A stretch of 42,302 bases of DNA from an uncultured Lachnospiraceae bacterium. GTDB taxonomy: Bacteria; Bacillota; Clostridia; Lachnospirales; Lachnospiraceae. The position numbers and the translations under genes were made by a program. The notes under the pieces are model-generated. The model was not told the DNA's origin. It did no database searches and saw only the letters and a list, made by a program, of their open reading frames with translations. Shown piece after piece: positions 26,001 to 34,889 of this stretch (positions are counted from its first letter, which is position 1; each line of letters starts with the position of its first letter). Location of the stretch: contig CANOFO010000013.1 of NCBI GenBank assembly GCA_947565305.1, positions 1 through 42,302 of the forward strand, given 5' to 3'.

Positions 26001-27110
26001 CTTTGTCACCACCCCGGCATCCCAGGAATGCCCATTTGCCGCAATCACTTCCCCATCAGAAACTTCCTGCCCGCAATACTGGTAATAGGTATCGCCGCTA
26101 TAGCCATCCTCCGTACAGGTTGCTGCCTTTTCATCTTTCAAGACCGTCCCTTCTCCTTCGTGGCTGCAGCACACCTCCATGCGGTCTGCTACCAGCACGC
26201 CGCTGATAAGTTCCACCTTCATAGTATGTAGGCCAGGCGCCAGGGAAACATATTTTCTTGAATCAAACGCCAGTCCCTGGCTTGCTATCCCAGTATTCAG
26301 GGAAAGATTATCCACTACCTGATTTCCATCTATGGACACTCTAATATGTCCGCTGCCGCTCTCCGTATAATATTTCGCGTAAGTGCCGTTAAACTTTAAC
26401 TCCAGAAAATCTCCGGCTGTTTCTGTCCAGTGGACATCTTTCTTATAGGAAGCGTTCTTCTCCTTAGCGGCATACGCATGCGTACAGCCCTGGGGCTGCG
26501 CGGGGCCTTCATAATGCCAGGTACCGCCATAATTAACTTGCAATGGCTCTGTCCCCTCGTCCGCATCGTTTACTACCGCATAGGGGTAGGAGCAGGAAAC
26601 CTCTACCATATCTACAACAACAAGCCCATTTGCCGTGATGGTCAGCACATGTGTCCCAAACTCCAGAAGCCCGGTATCATAGAGCAATACACTCTCCGTC
26701 TTAGCAGAAGAATAAAAATTGACATTTTCCGGCTCGCTCCCATCAAGGGAAAAGTCCGCCGTCTTAAAATCGTAATTTGTCCTCGTATAATACTTTAAGT
26801 TTGTGCCCACAAAAGTAATGGTGCAGGTAGCGCCGGCAGTGAGGGTATAATGGTCTGTATGGTTGTAGCATCCAGCGCTGCCATTGTTATTTTGGTCTTC
26901 CCCGACCCAGCCATTGCTGTATTCTATCTGGCAGTATTCTTTTCCTTCATACTCCGTATCTGCAGTGTTGTAATCATCAAAGTGATACACCTCATCATAT
27001 GGCTGCTCATTCTGGGCATACACCCGGGTTACGTTTCCGACATAAAGATTCGTGCATACCAAAAACAGACACAACAAAATACTGATTTGTTTTTTCCATT
27101 TTTCCTTCAT
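23004..27110 (-). CDS. Giant secreted repeat protein: galactose-binding-like modules, Cys-rich repeats and LRR tail
   Basis: A 1368-residue exported protein with a signal peptide of ~33 residues (MKEKWKKQISILL..., cleavage after VYAQ). It has four beta-sandwich modules resembling carbohydrate-binding, galactose-binding-fold domains (about 38-172, 175-315, 482-617, 908-1042; GDNHWS and AAFSIDGG recur). They are separated by about a dozen ~40-residue repeats of the type ATCTEAGYTGxxYCxxC...ALGH. A beta-rich linker (about 1172-1230) precedes BspA-like leucine-rich repeats to the end. There is no LPXTG signal, and the C-terminus is basic. The ATG follows GGGAGGA. It is 37 bases downstream of the GH2 gene and shares its terminal block. 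A role in binding glycans or mucin with the enzyme is plausible but not shown. Confidence 0.9.
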   Translation of the reverse strand: MKEKWKKQISILLCLFLVCTNLYVGNVTRVYAQNEQPYDEVYHFDDYNTADTEYEGKEYCQIEYSNGWVGEDQNNNGSAGCYNHTDHYTLTAGATCTITFVGTNLKYYTRTNYDFKTADFSLDGSEPENVNFYSSAKTESVLLYDTGLLEFGTHVLTITANGLVVVDMVEVSCSYPYAVVNDADEGTEPLQVNYGGTWHYEGPAQPQGCTHAYAAKEKNASYKKDVHWTETAGDFLELKFNGTYAKYYTESGSGHIRVSIDGNQVVDNLSLNTGIASQGLAFDSRKYVSLAPGLHTMKVELISGVLVADRMEVCCSHEGEGTVLKDEKAATCTEDGYSGDTYYQYCGQEVSDGEVIAANGHSWDAGVVTKPPTATEKGEKTLTCTVCKETMIVEIEEGCMHENTETRNQAATCTEAGYSGALYCNDCQKMISAGTEIEALGHEWEVRNAKEASADEDGYMGDTCCKRCDEVKEKGEVIPRACAVVNNAVTGTENQQFNFTDGWTYEKAASSADCYEGDNHWSKTVDAAFEFKFTGTSVKYFGQKAMNLGYAAFSIDGGDEEEVNMYQAKTENQVLIYQSQDLQPGTHTLKVRVTGKNGGGSDFVVVADRIEVYCNHKGEEKESRDLPATCTEAARTGETYGKLCGQKISDGVKNGEPLGHEERAKEDKAATCTEAGYTGQTYCTRCEEIIRQGQEIPALGHTEKVRGAKAATCTEAGNSGETYCEVCEAVLVEGEVIPALGHSEETRNVAATCTESGYTGQTYCTRCEEVTSQGEEISKLGHQWDEGVVTKQPTDSETGIKTFTCMREGCGETMTLTLPTTGSGDVCMHEHTEVKSKAATCTEDGYAGALYCNDCQKTISDGDVISALGHNPEIRNHKEASSTEDGYTGDTYCKRCEELLESGKAIPKAYALVNDAVTGNGNLEFDFSQGWTYEKAKTSVGCYEDDNHWSDTQGAVLSFKFNGTSVKYYAQKAANLGYAAFSVDDGEEEEVSLYQAEKENHVLLYESGQLEPGMHMLKVRVTGKKGEGNGNVVVADCIEVYCNHEGEEVAERNTATCTEAGNIEIYGMECGQKISQGEAAAALGHDKQIRGEKPASCEQAGNTGEKYCTRCDEVLESGKVIPALGHRWNQGVITKQPTASETGIKTFTCTVCSKARMETLAKLPVSGTLENGSVVKDIASGAEYQVTAVGTANGKVTGTVSYVKPSVKSAKTVKIPAEITVNGATFTVTSVADKALYGNSKVTKVIIGNNVTTIGANAFSGCKKLKTVSIGKNVTAIGANAFSKCTSLTKITIPAKVRKIGKQSFYGCKKLKTITVKTTKLKKSSVGSKAFKGTHAKATFKVPKSKLKSYQSIFKARGMGKKAKMKKI

Positions 27111-27147
27111 ACTCTCTACATCCTCCCTTTGAATCCTAGTTTCTTAT

Positions 27148-30100
27148 TTATTTAAATTTAACTTTCTTCCCAGCGCCCTTCGCTTTAAAAATGCTCTGGT
27201 AAGATTTCCGCTTGCTCTTAGGAACCTTAAACGTTGCTTTCGCATGAATTCCCTTGAACGCTTTGCTGCCGACTGATGATTTTTTCAATTTCGTTGTCTT
27301 GACAGTTATGGTTTTCAGTTTCTTACAGCCAGAAAATGACTGCTTGCCAATCTTTTTCACCTTGGCAGGAATCGTTATCTTCGTCAGCGATGTGCATTGG
27401 CTGAATGCATTCGCCCCTATCGCCGTTACGTTCTTGCCTATGGAGACCGTTTTCAGCTTCTTACATCCGCTGAATGCATTGACTCCTATGGTTGTAACAT
27501 TATTTCCGATAGTCACCTTCGTTACCTTGCTGTTGCCATGCAGCGCTTTGTCAGCAACGGAAGTCACTGTGAATGCCGCGCCGTTCACCGTAATTACCGC
27601 CGGAATCTTTACCGTCTTTGCCGACTTATCAGAAGGCTTAAGATATGATACCGTTCCCGTCACCTTCCCATTGGCGGTCCCTACAGCCGTAACCCGATAC
27701 TCCGCCTTGGAGGCAGTGTCCTTGACCACGCTTCCTTTTTTAGGTGTCTCAGCGGCTGCCAGCTTCGCCAAAGTCTCTGTCCGTGTTGTCCTGCAGACCG
27801 TACAGGTAAATGTCCTGACTCCTGTCGCACTGGCAGTCGGCTGTTTGGTGATGACGCCTTTGTCCCACTGATGCCCGGAGGCAGAAACTGCTTTCCCTTC
27901 TGAAATCTTTGCACCACAGTCCAGACAGTAAGTATCTCCGCTATAACCTGGTTTCGTACAGGAAGCTGCCACCTTGTTCCAGATTTCCTTCTGTGTATGG
28001 CTGCAATTCTCCTCTCCATTGGAGACTTCAATTTTATCCGCCACCACGCAGCAATCTGATGCCGCCGGATTCTTATCCCCGGTCACCCGCACCTTCAATG
28101 TATGAGAGCCAGGCGTTAAGCCATTTACCTCATATACGAGCTGCTGGTCTGCCTTGTTTGCCTGATAGAGGTCAACCAGCTGCTCCTGCCCATTGTCAAT
28201 GGAAAAAGCGGCAATCCCAATATTTCCTGCCTTGGTGCTGTAATATTTCAGGGATGTACCGGTAAATCCAAAGATCAGATATGCATCCTTGGCGTTTGAC
28301 CAATAATTATCTCCTTGATAGCAAGCCGCATCTGTGCTGGTAGCCCAAGTGCCGGAATAGCTGAACTGGAATTCCCTATCACCTATTGTATGGTCATTGA
28401 CCACATTCTGCCCGCCTTTGGCAGACACTTCTATCTTATCTGCATTCAGGTAACAATCTACAGCAGCGGCGTTTTTCTCTCCAGTCACCCGCACTTTCAC
28501 CACATGCTCTCCATATTCTAAGATTCCCGTATCAAAAAGCAGTGCCGCGGCATCCCGATTTGGGGAGTAACAGTCGACATTGTTTTCCGTTCCGCCATCA
28601 AGGGAAAAGGCGGCAATCCCATGATTGTTCGCTTTCGCGCCGTAATATTTCAGGTTCGTTCCCACAAAACGGATGCTGACTGTGTCGCCCGCCTGATTGG
28701 AATAATGGTTGTCGCCCTGATACGCTGTCTTCTCACCTGCATATATCCAGCCAGTTCCCTGATAAGCAAATTCAAAGAGACCAGTCCCCCTCCTGCTGTC
28801 GTTGACAGCATAAGAGTTCGCAAATCTGGGCGCCACAGCCCCGGTCGTCGACACGGCAGGAACCAAATTATTGGCGGAAAATGGTTCTATTTTGATATCC
28901 ACAACTGCCGATTCCAATCCCTCCGAAGTAACCGTAAATTGTGCATTGCCCGTCTCATCACGGACAGACTGGACAAGAAAGGCAATCCTGCCATTCTCCA
29001 GCTCTGCATTTCGCTCAGAAATCAAAGTCGCTTTTGCGCCGCCTGTCTGCGCCACATTGATTTTATTCGCGGCAAACGGCACATGGTTTCCCTGGGCATC
29101 GACAGCGGTAACTGATACGCTGGTCATGTCCGTTCCATCCGCTGTAAGCGTATGGTAATCTGCCTCTGCGACAAGGCGCACTGCCGCGCCAGATGTCTTG
29201 CGCACATATTCGCCAGCCTGTCTTCCATCTATATATCCGACCGCTTTTATTTCTCCTTCTTCATATGAAATATTCTTAAATTCATATATGGGATGGGGCA
29301 GATTACTATATTTATTAGGCTCTATCTTTTCTTTGGAAACACCATTGACAAATAATTCCACCTCATCGCAATTGCTCATGACATAGACCGTATCTGTATT
29401 CGTGCCCTCCGCCGTCCAGCTGTTCACAATATATATAATGGGTTCATCTTCCGGCTCTTTCTGAGACCTATAGAGATAAGCCACCGGTTTTTCGTGACGG
29501 AAAATGTCATATAATCCGCTGTAAAAAACATGCCCGGTGTTGGTATAATTTACCTCATTGTCATAGTCGAACATGCTCCAGCCAAAACCGCCCGCCACCT
29601 TGTCATTGCGGTAGAAATAATCAAGCGGCTCCGCAAACGAATCAATAAACTTGATAGCTTGCGCATCTTTCGCCCAGGAGTATCCGTCTCCCCACCAGTC
29701 ATTGGAATGCTCTGTAACCATATAGGGAATGTGGGGTGGATTTTCCGGGTAACGGTAATTGACAGTCAGAAGGTCATTTACCACCATATCATTGTCCTCT
29801 GTATCACTGTCCGAAGCTCCTGGCATTCCAAACTCCCAGCGCACCCCATGGGTCACCCGCGTGGGGTCAAGCTCCTTGGAAATATTCTCACATTCCCGGT
29901 TAAAGTCAAGATTTCCCTTGGAGGAAGACTCGTTGGGCCTTGCGCTCCAACTGATGATGGAAGGGTGGTTTCTGTCGCGCAGAATCATCTCTTCCAAATT
30001 CTTCTTAAAATTATCTTTCCACTCATCGTCTCCCACATGCTGCCATCCAGGCGGCTCCTCGAACACTAAAAGCCCAATCTCATCGCAGCGGTCCAGAAAA

Positions 30101-31239
30101 GAGGGGTCCTGCGGATAGTGGGAACAGCGCACGGCATTGATGCCATCCGCCTTAATCCGGTCCGCATCCTGCACCTGCAGTTTATTGGGCACGGCCCGCC
30201 CGACCCAGGGCCATTGCTCATGACGGTTGATGCCGATAATCTCCAGCTTCTCCCCATTCAGATAGAAACTGCCATCTTCCGGCCCTGTCTTAAACTCCAT
30301 AAAACGCATACCCATCCTTGTATGGTATGTATCAACCACAGCATTTCCATCCTTTAGTTCTGTAACAACTGTATACAGATATGGGTCATCGACATCCCAT
30401 AAATGCGGATTGGCAACGGCAGCGGTTGTCAGCTCCACCTTCACCAGCCGCCCTGCTGGAAAGTCTGCCTCCTCAGAAGCCCGCACAACAGCTTTCCCCT
30501 CTCCGTCAAGCACTGTAGTCTGAACCGTATAAGTCTTTGTCTGCTTAGAATTATTCAGTACATCCACGCTGTTATGGACCACACCGCTCTCCTTCGTGAG
30601 ATTCGGAGTGGTGACAAATACCCGCTGCACATGGACCAGGTCTGTAATAGTCATTGTTACATCCCTGACAATGCCGCCGAACAGACAGTAATCCACATTT
30701 CCACCTTCCGGAGGAATCTGAGACTGCCGCTGGGAATTCACACGCACCGCAAGTACATTTTCCCTTCCATCCGTATACACCTTGTCTGTGATATCCACGG
30801 AAAAGCCGGTATATGCTCCCTTATGATCCCCCACAAGCTCACCGTTCAGATATACATCCGCGTTTGTGGCAACGCCCTCAAAATCCACGGTGATATTCCT
30901 TCCGGCATAACGCTCCGGCAAGGTAAAATGCCTGCGGTACCAGGAAACAAAACGGTAAGAAGCAATCTCATTGGGAAAATCATTTCCCTTATGCGTCTCC
31001 AACACCGTATTGGCATGAGGAACCGACACCTTATCGAAACCAGAATCATCCAGCCTGACCGCCTCCCCATTCTCATAATCCATGCTGCTGTAGAGCCAAT
31101 CCGTATTAAAATCCAAAGTCTCCCGCCCCGCTGCATTTACGCCGTTCTGCGCCAGCACCGTAAAGCCATCGCCTATGTAGATCTCTGTGCATAACAGAAA
31201 TAAACTCAAAATCATGCAGATTTGTCTCTTCCATCTCAT
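27148..31239 (-). CDS. Secreted GH2-family glycosidase (beta-galactosidase-like) with binding modules and LRR tail
   Basis: A 1363-residue exported glycoside hydrolase. A signal peptide of ~30 residues is followed by the GH2 jelly roll (about 40-210), immunoglobulin-like domain and TIM barrel (about 320-620). The acid/base Glu is in WSARPNESS (about 436) and the likely nucleophile Glu in VTEHSN (about 509). GH2 C-terminal domains follow, then two galactose-binding-like modules (about 810-940, 946-1075), one Cys-repeat unit, and BspA-type leucine-rich repeats from about 1226. Substrate could be a beta-galactoside, beta-glucuronide or a mucin side chain; motifs do not decide. I prefer the ATG at 31239 with AAAGGAGG ten bases upstream; the ATG at 31248 would leave almost no spacing. 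Likely transcribed with the next gene. Confidence 0.92.
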   Translation of the reverse strand: MRWKRQICMILSLFLLCTEIYIGDGFTVLAQNGVNAAGRETLDFNTDWLYSSMDYENGEAVRLDDSGFDKVSVPHANTVLETHKGNDFPNEIASYRFVSWYRRHFTLPERYAGRNITVDFEGVATNADVYLNGELVGDHKGAYTGFSVDITDKVYTDGRENVLAVRVNSQRQSQIPPEGGNVDYCLFGGIVRDVTMTITDLVHVQRVFVTTPNLTKESGVVHNSVDVLNNSKQTKTYTVQTTVLDGEGKAVVRASEEADFPAGRLVKVELTTAAVANPHLWDVDDPYLYTVVTELKDGNAVVDTYHTRMGMRFMEFKTGPEDGSFYLNGEKLEIIGINRHEQWPWVGRAVPNKLQVQDADRIKADGINAVRCSHYPQDPSFLDRCDEIGLLVFEEPPGWQHVGDDEWKDNFKKNLEEMILRDRNHPSIISWSARPNESSSKGNLDFNRECENISKELDPTRVTHGVRWEFGMPGASDSDTEDNDMVVNDLLTVNYRYPENPPHIPYMVTEHSNDWWGDGYSWAKDAQAIKFIDSFAEPLDYFYRNDKVAGGFGWSMFDYDNEVNYTNTGHVFYSGLYDIFRHEKPVAYLYRSQKEPEDEPIIYIVNSWTAEGTNTDTVYVMSNCDEVELFVNGVSKEKIEPNKYSNLPHPIYEFKNISYEEGEIKAVGYIDGRQAGEYVRKTSGAAVRLVAEADYHTLTADGTDMTSVSVTAVDAQGNHVPFAANKINVAQTGGAKATLISERNAELENGRIAFLVQSVRDETGNAQFTVTSEGLESAVVDIKIEPFSANNLVPAVSTTGAVAPRFANSYAVNDSRRGTGLFEFAYQGTGWIYAGEKTAYQGDNHYSNQAGDTVSIRFVGTNLKYYGAKANNHGIAAFSLDGGTENNVDCYSPNRDAAALLFDTGILEYGEHVVKVRVTGEKNAAAVDCYLNADKIEVSAKGGQNVVNDHTIGDREFQFSYSGTWATSTDAACYQGDNYWSNAKDAYLIFGFTGTSLKYYSTKAGNIGIAAFSIDNGQEQLVDLYQANKADQQLVYEVNGLTPGSHTLKVRVTGDKNPAASDCCVVADKIEVSNGEENCSHTQKEIWNKVAASCTKPGYSGDTYCLDCGAKISEGKAVSASGHQWDKGVITKQPTASATGVRTFTCTVCRTTRTETLAKLAAAETPKKGSVVKDTASKAEYRVTAVGTANGKVTGTVSYLKPSDKSAKTVKIPAVITVNGAAFTVTSVADKALHGNSKVTKVTIGNNVTTIGVNAFSGCKKLKTVSIGKNVTAIGANAFSQCTSLTKITIPAKVKKIGKQSFSGCKKLKTITVKTTKLKKSSVGSKAFKGIHAKATFKVPKSKRKSYQSIFKAKGAGKKVKFK

Positions 31240-31274
31240 ATCGCCCATTCCTCCTTTATAATTTTTATTTATTT

Positions 31275-31303
31275 ATTATAAAGTTTACAGTCTCCAGCAG
31301 AAA
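31275..31303 (-). promoter_or_regulatory. Promoter of the GH2 and repeat-protein operon
   Basis: TATAAT on the minus strand (31275-31280) with a 17-base spacer to TTTCTG, a poor -35. The weak -35 suggests an activator is needed. A pair of 12-base direct repeats lies immediately upstream. Confidence 0.5.
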
Positions 31304-31311
31304 TTTTGTTT

Positions 31312-31344
31312 GCAATTTCGATGAAAAAATCGGCATTTTCGATG
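31312..31344 (-). promoter_or_regulatory. 21-base-spaced direct repeats, candidate activator site
   Basis: CATCGAAATTGC (31312-31323) and CATCGAAAATGC (31333-31344), minus-strand reading, differ at one base and are 21 bases apart, two helical turns. They lie about 44-76 bases before the likely transcription start. Same-face direct repeats at this distance are typical of AraC-type activators. No such regulator is encoded next to them. Confidence 0.5.
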
Positions 31345-31374
31345 ATATGTTTTATGAAATATTCCCATAAACAA

Positions 31375-31415
31375 GGGCATCGCTTTGCCATTAACTCAGA
31401 CAATCTGCGATGCCC
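31375..31415 (-). terminator. Terminator-like hairpin after rbsB
   Basis: GGGCATCGC and GCGATGCCC form a perfect nine-base stem around a 23-base loop, followed on the minus strand by TTGTTTAT. It lies 35 bases past the rbsB stop and insulates the GH2 operon. Confidence 0.65.
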
Positions 31416-31449
31416 TGCTGCTTAACCTTGATTTATATCTTTGAAACTT

Positions 31450-32367
31450 TTATTTTGTAACCAGTTCCACTTCTACTGGCAAGGATTTCTCCACTTCTTC
31501 CCCGGCAATCAAACGGATTGCTGTAAGGATTGCCGTCTCACCCATCAATTCCGGCTTCTGGGCAACCGTAGCCAGCATTTTCCCTGCTTTGACCTCATTT
31601 ACCGCATCATCCGTAGCATCAAAGCCAACCACCTTAATGTCTTTTCCAGTGGCAGAAATTGCCTGCAGCGCTCCCAATGCCATCTCATCGTTGTGGGCAA
31701 ATACGCCTTGGATAGAGCCGTCCGACTGGAGCACATTCTCCATAACCGACATGCCTTCTGCACGGTCGAAGTTTGCACTCTGGCTTGCCACCACATCCAA
31801 AGCTTCGTCAGCTGCTTCGTGGAAGCCGGCGCCGCGGTCGATGGTTGCAGATGCGCCGGGAACTCCTTGCAGTTCCGCTACCTTTGCGCCCTCGCCAATC
31901 TGTTCAATCAGATATTCCGTAGCCATTTTTGCGCCAGCTACATTATCAGACGCAATCTGGCAGTCCACATCAACGCCATTGACCACACGGTCGACAGAAA
32001 TCACCTTGATGCCCTGGGAAATTGCATTCTGCACCGCCGGAGCCACCGCATCGGAATCTACCGGGTTTACAATCAGCACGCTCACATTCTTAGAAATCAA
32101 ATCCTCAATGTCATTCTGCTGCTTCGCACTGTCGTCTCCTGCATCTGCAACTGCCAAACTTACGCCGTTTTCTTCCGCTGCCGCTTTTGCACCTTCCGCG
32201 AGTGACACAAAAAACGGATTGTTCAGCGTGGAAACCGAAAGTCCAATGGAACCATTTCCCGTGCTTTCCGCCGCCTCCCCTTCGCCGTCGATAGTAATTG
32301 CATTACATCCGGCCAGACCGACCACCATACACAATATCAGCAAAATGCCTGTTATTCTTTTCATCAT
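31450..32367 (-). CDS. rbsB: Ribose ABC transporter substrate-binding lipoprotein
   Basis: Captures ribose outside the cell for the RbsAC permease. The 305-residue protein has a lipoprotein signal ending in LAGC near residue 20 and a periplasmic-binding fold of the LacI/RbsB type (LSVSTLNNPFFVSL, VGFDATDD). Acidic Ser/Gly linker residues follow the cysteine. The start has AAAGGAG at a normal distance; two ATGs occur in a row. It is the last gene of the ribose operon, 42 bases after rbsC, and is followed by a terminator. Specificity for ribose comes mainly from context with rbsD and rbsK. Confidence 0.95.
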   Translation of the reverse strand: MMKRITGILLILCMVVGLAGCNAITIDGEGEAAESTGNGSIGLSVSTLNNPFFVSLAEGAKAAAEENGVSLAVADAGDDSAKQQNDIEDLISKNVSVLIVNPVDSDAVAPAVQNAISQGIKVISVDRVVNGVDVDCQIASDNVAGAKMATEYLIEQIGEGAKVAELQGVPGASATIDRGAGFHEAADEALDVVASQSANFDRAEGMSVMENVLQSDGSIQGVFAHNDEMALGALQAISATGKDIKVVGFDATDDAVNEVKAGKMLATVAQKPELMGETAILTAIRLIAGEEVEKSLPVEVELVTK

Positions 32368-32409
32368 CTATTTTCTCCTTTCCCTGTCTGTTTTGAATTG
32401 CCATGCAGA

Positions 32410-33351
32410 TTATCTCTTACGGTCTGACAATACGGCAATCAGGATTACGATTCCTTTGATTACATCCTGATAATAGGAAGACACGCCGAGAATGTTAAGA
32501 CCGTTATTCAATACTGCAATAATCAGCACGCCAATCAATGTTCCATAAATCTTTCCTCTGCCGCCGCTCATGCTTGTTCCGCCCAAAGCTACGGCTGCGA
32601 TTGCGTCAAGCTCGTATCCTGAACCAAGCGTGGGCTGTGCGGAGCCAAGCCTGGACAGCAGTATCAGGCCTGCCAGCGCGGACATGAAACCAGAGATTGC
32701 ATATACGATAATCTTTGTCTTGTCAATATTGATACCTGCCAGCTTAGCGCACTTCCAGTTACTTCCGGTTGCATAGACCGCACGCCCGAAAGTAGTCTTG
32801 TTCAGCAGGAAATAAAATCCGATAAAGATTAAAACCAACAGGATGACCGGAATAGGAATACGGTAGAAATTCCCTCTTCCCACCAGCTTAAGCACAAAAC
32901 TGTCTCCCAGGTTGGAAATCGGCTTTCCGCCAGTAAATATCATTGTTGCACCGCGGTAAACAGTCATTGTAATCAAAGTTGCGATAAATGCCTGCAGCCT
33001 TCCTTTGGTTACCAAAAATCCGCTGACCGCTCCAAGCGCCGTGCCAATCAACAGGGCCAGAAGCATTGCCGCCCCGGCTGGAACTCCAGCTGAAATCATG
33101 CCCGCGCAGAGCACCGTGCTCAACGCCAGAACGGAACCGACAGATAAGTCAATGGCATCCGTCAAGATAACGCAGGTCATGCCAAATGCAATCAGCCCAT
33201 TAATTGACGACTGACGCAGCAGAGATAAAAAGTTGCTTCCCGTCCTGAATTCAGGACTTATGATACTAATTCCGACAACCAGCAGTAACAGCGCGATAAG
33301 AGCGCCCAAATCCTGTATATGGTCTGTGATTTTTTTCTTATTTGCTTCCAT
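32410..33351 (-). CDS. rbsC: Ribose ABC transporter permease
   Basis: A 313-residue integral membrane protein of the BPD_transp_2 family with about eight to ten helices; it forms the channel for ribose. AIDLSVGSVLAL and the ALGGTSMSGGRG region (near residue 250) are typical of RbsC. The ATG shares one base with the stop of rbsA (TAATG), preceded by GGAGGT. Length is normal. Confidence 0.96.
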   Translation of the reverse strand: MEANKKKITDHIQDLGALIALLLLVVGISIISPEFRTGSNFLSLLRQSSINGLIAFGMTCVILTDAIDLSVGSVLALSTVLCAGMISAGVPAGAAMLLALLIGTALGAVSGFLVTKGRLQAFIATLITMTVYRGATMIFTGGKPISNLGDSFVLKLVGRGNFYRIPIPVILLVLIFIGFYFLLNKTTFGRAVYATGSNWKCAKLAGINIDKTKIIVYAISGFMSALAGLILLSRLGSAQPTLGSGYELDAIAAVALGGTSMSGGRGKIYGTLIGVLIIAVLNNGLNILGVSSYYQDVIKGIVILIAVLSDRKR

Positions 33352-34835
33352 TAAATCATACCTCCTGTCGCTAATGTCATGATATTTTCCTGGTTTGCTT
33401 CTTCTTTGTAAATGATTCCTCGGACCACGCCCTCGCGAACGACCATTACCCGGTCGCTCATGCCGAGCACCTCGGGCAGTTCGGAGGAAACCATGATGAT
33501 GGCAACCCCTTTCGCTGCCAGGTCATTGATAATCGTGTAAATTTCCTTTTTGGCGCCGATATCCACGCCCCTGGTCGGTTCATCCAGTATGAGGATTTTG
33601 GGTTCCGTGTATACCCATTTGGCAAAAACTACCTTCTGTTGGTTGCCGCCGCTTAAGTTATTGCACTCATGGGACGGACCAAAGCAGCGGATATGCAGCT
33701 CTTCAATTCCTTTGGTGACCAGGTTCCTTTCTTTCTTACGGTCTAACACATGGTTCCTGGATATGATGGGCAAGTTGGCAAGCGCAATATTTTTCTCAAT
33801 GCTTTCCTCCAGCATCAGACCTTCCACTTTTCGGTCCTCCGTAATGAAGCCAATGCCATTCTTCATCGCCTGGATGGGGGACTTAATCTGAACTTCTTTG
33901 CCGTCAATCTCAATTTTACCGGACTCATAAGGCAGGTTGCCAAAAATAGCCTGCATAATCTCCGTTCTCCCTGCGCCCATAAGCCCTGATACGCCCAGGA
34001 CTTCCCCCGCTTTCACCTCAAAGGCTACATCCTCGAACACGCCTTTCTTGGTCAGGCCGCTGACTTTGAGAACCGTATCTCCTATCTTACAATTCCGCTG
34101 CGGATAACGCTCTCCGATTTCACGCCCTATCATCAGCTTGACGATTTCATTCATATTGGTTTCCGGGATATTCCTGGTTCCTACATATGTACCGTCCCGC
34201 AGTACGCTAATCCTGTCACAGAGCTCAAATATCTCCTCCATGCGGTGGGAAATGTACACAATGGAAACCCCGGATTTGCGGAGCGACTGGATGACTTCAA
34301 AGAGCACTACCGTCTCGCTCTGCGTCAGGGCAGCCGTAGGCTCATCCATAATGATGACTTTTGCATCCACCATCAGGGCCTTGCAGATTTCAACCATCTG
34401 CTGCTGCCCCACCGACAAATTGGACATCACCTCGCCCGGGTTGATATGGACGCCCAGCCGTCCCAGCGCTTCTTCGGCTTTTTGCCGCATAGCTTTCTGG
34501 TCGCAGAATCCGAATCTGTTCTTAATCTCTTTGCCCATAAACAGATTCTCTTCCACTGTCAAATCAAATAATACGTTCAGTTCCTGGTGTATAAACACAA
34601 TTCCTGCTTTTTCCGCTTCCTGAGGATTCTTGTAATTCACTTCCGTGCCATCTACCATGACCGTACCCTTGTCTTTGGTGTAGACGCCCGTCAGAATCTT
34701 CATCAGGGTACTTTTTCCGGCTCCGTTCTCTCCCATGAGCGCATGGACTTCCCCATGCCCCAGAACAAAACCGGCATCCTTCAGCACTTGATTCGTTCCG
34801 AAAGATTTGTCGATTCCCTTCATCTCAATCTGCAT
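33351..34835 (-). CDS. rbsA: Ribose ABC transporter ATP-binding protein
   Basis: A 494-residue double ATPase that powers ribose import. The first cassette has GENGAGKST, the LSVGQQQMVEI signature and IIMDEPTAAL. The second has an A-loop/GAGRTE variant of Walker A, LSGGNQQKVVFAKW and LILDEPTRGVD, the usual Rbs/Mgl pattern with a degenerate second Walker A. AAGGAGG precedes the ATG. It is 54 bases after rbsD. Confidence 0.97.
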   Translation of the reverse strand: MQIEMKGIDKSFGTNQVLKDAGFVLGHGEVHALMGENGAGKSTLMKILTGVYTKDKGTVMVDGTEVNYKNPQEAEKAGIVFIHQELNVLFDLTVEENLFMGKEIKNRFGFCDQKAMRQKAEEALGRLGVHINPGEVMSNLSVGQQQMVEICKALMVDAKVIIMDEPTAALTQSETVVLFEVIQSLRKSGVSIVYISHRMEEIFELCDRISVLRDGTYVGTRNIPETNMNEIVKLMIGREIGERYPQRNCKIGDTVLKVSGLTKKGVFEDVAFEVKAGEVLGVSGLMGAGRTEIMQAIFGNLPYESGKIEIDGKEVQIKSPIQAMKNGIGFITEDRKVEGLMLEESIEKNIALANLPIISRNHVLDRKKERNLVTKGIEELHIRCFGPSHECNNLSGGNQQKVVFAKWVYTEPKILILDEPTRGVDIGAKKEIYTIINDLAAKGVAIIMVSSELPEVLGMSDRVMVVREGVVRGIIYKEEANQENIMTLATGGMI

Positions 34836-34889
34836 CTTGCTTCCTCCTTTTTATATTTGATAATTTCTCCGGAATCTCCCTGAAATCAT

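Noticed and set aside
23004-31239. Sortase-anchored proteins
   Set aside because: Neither giant protein has LPXTG, a final hydrophobic helix or a sorting tail; both end in basic residues after leucine-rich repeats.
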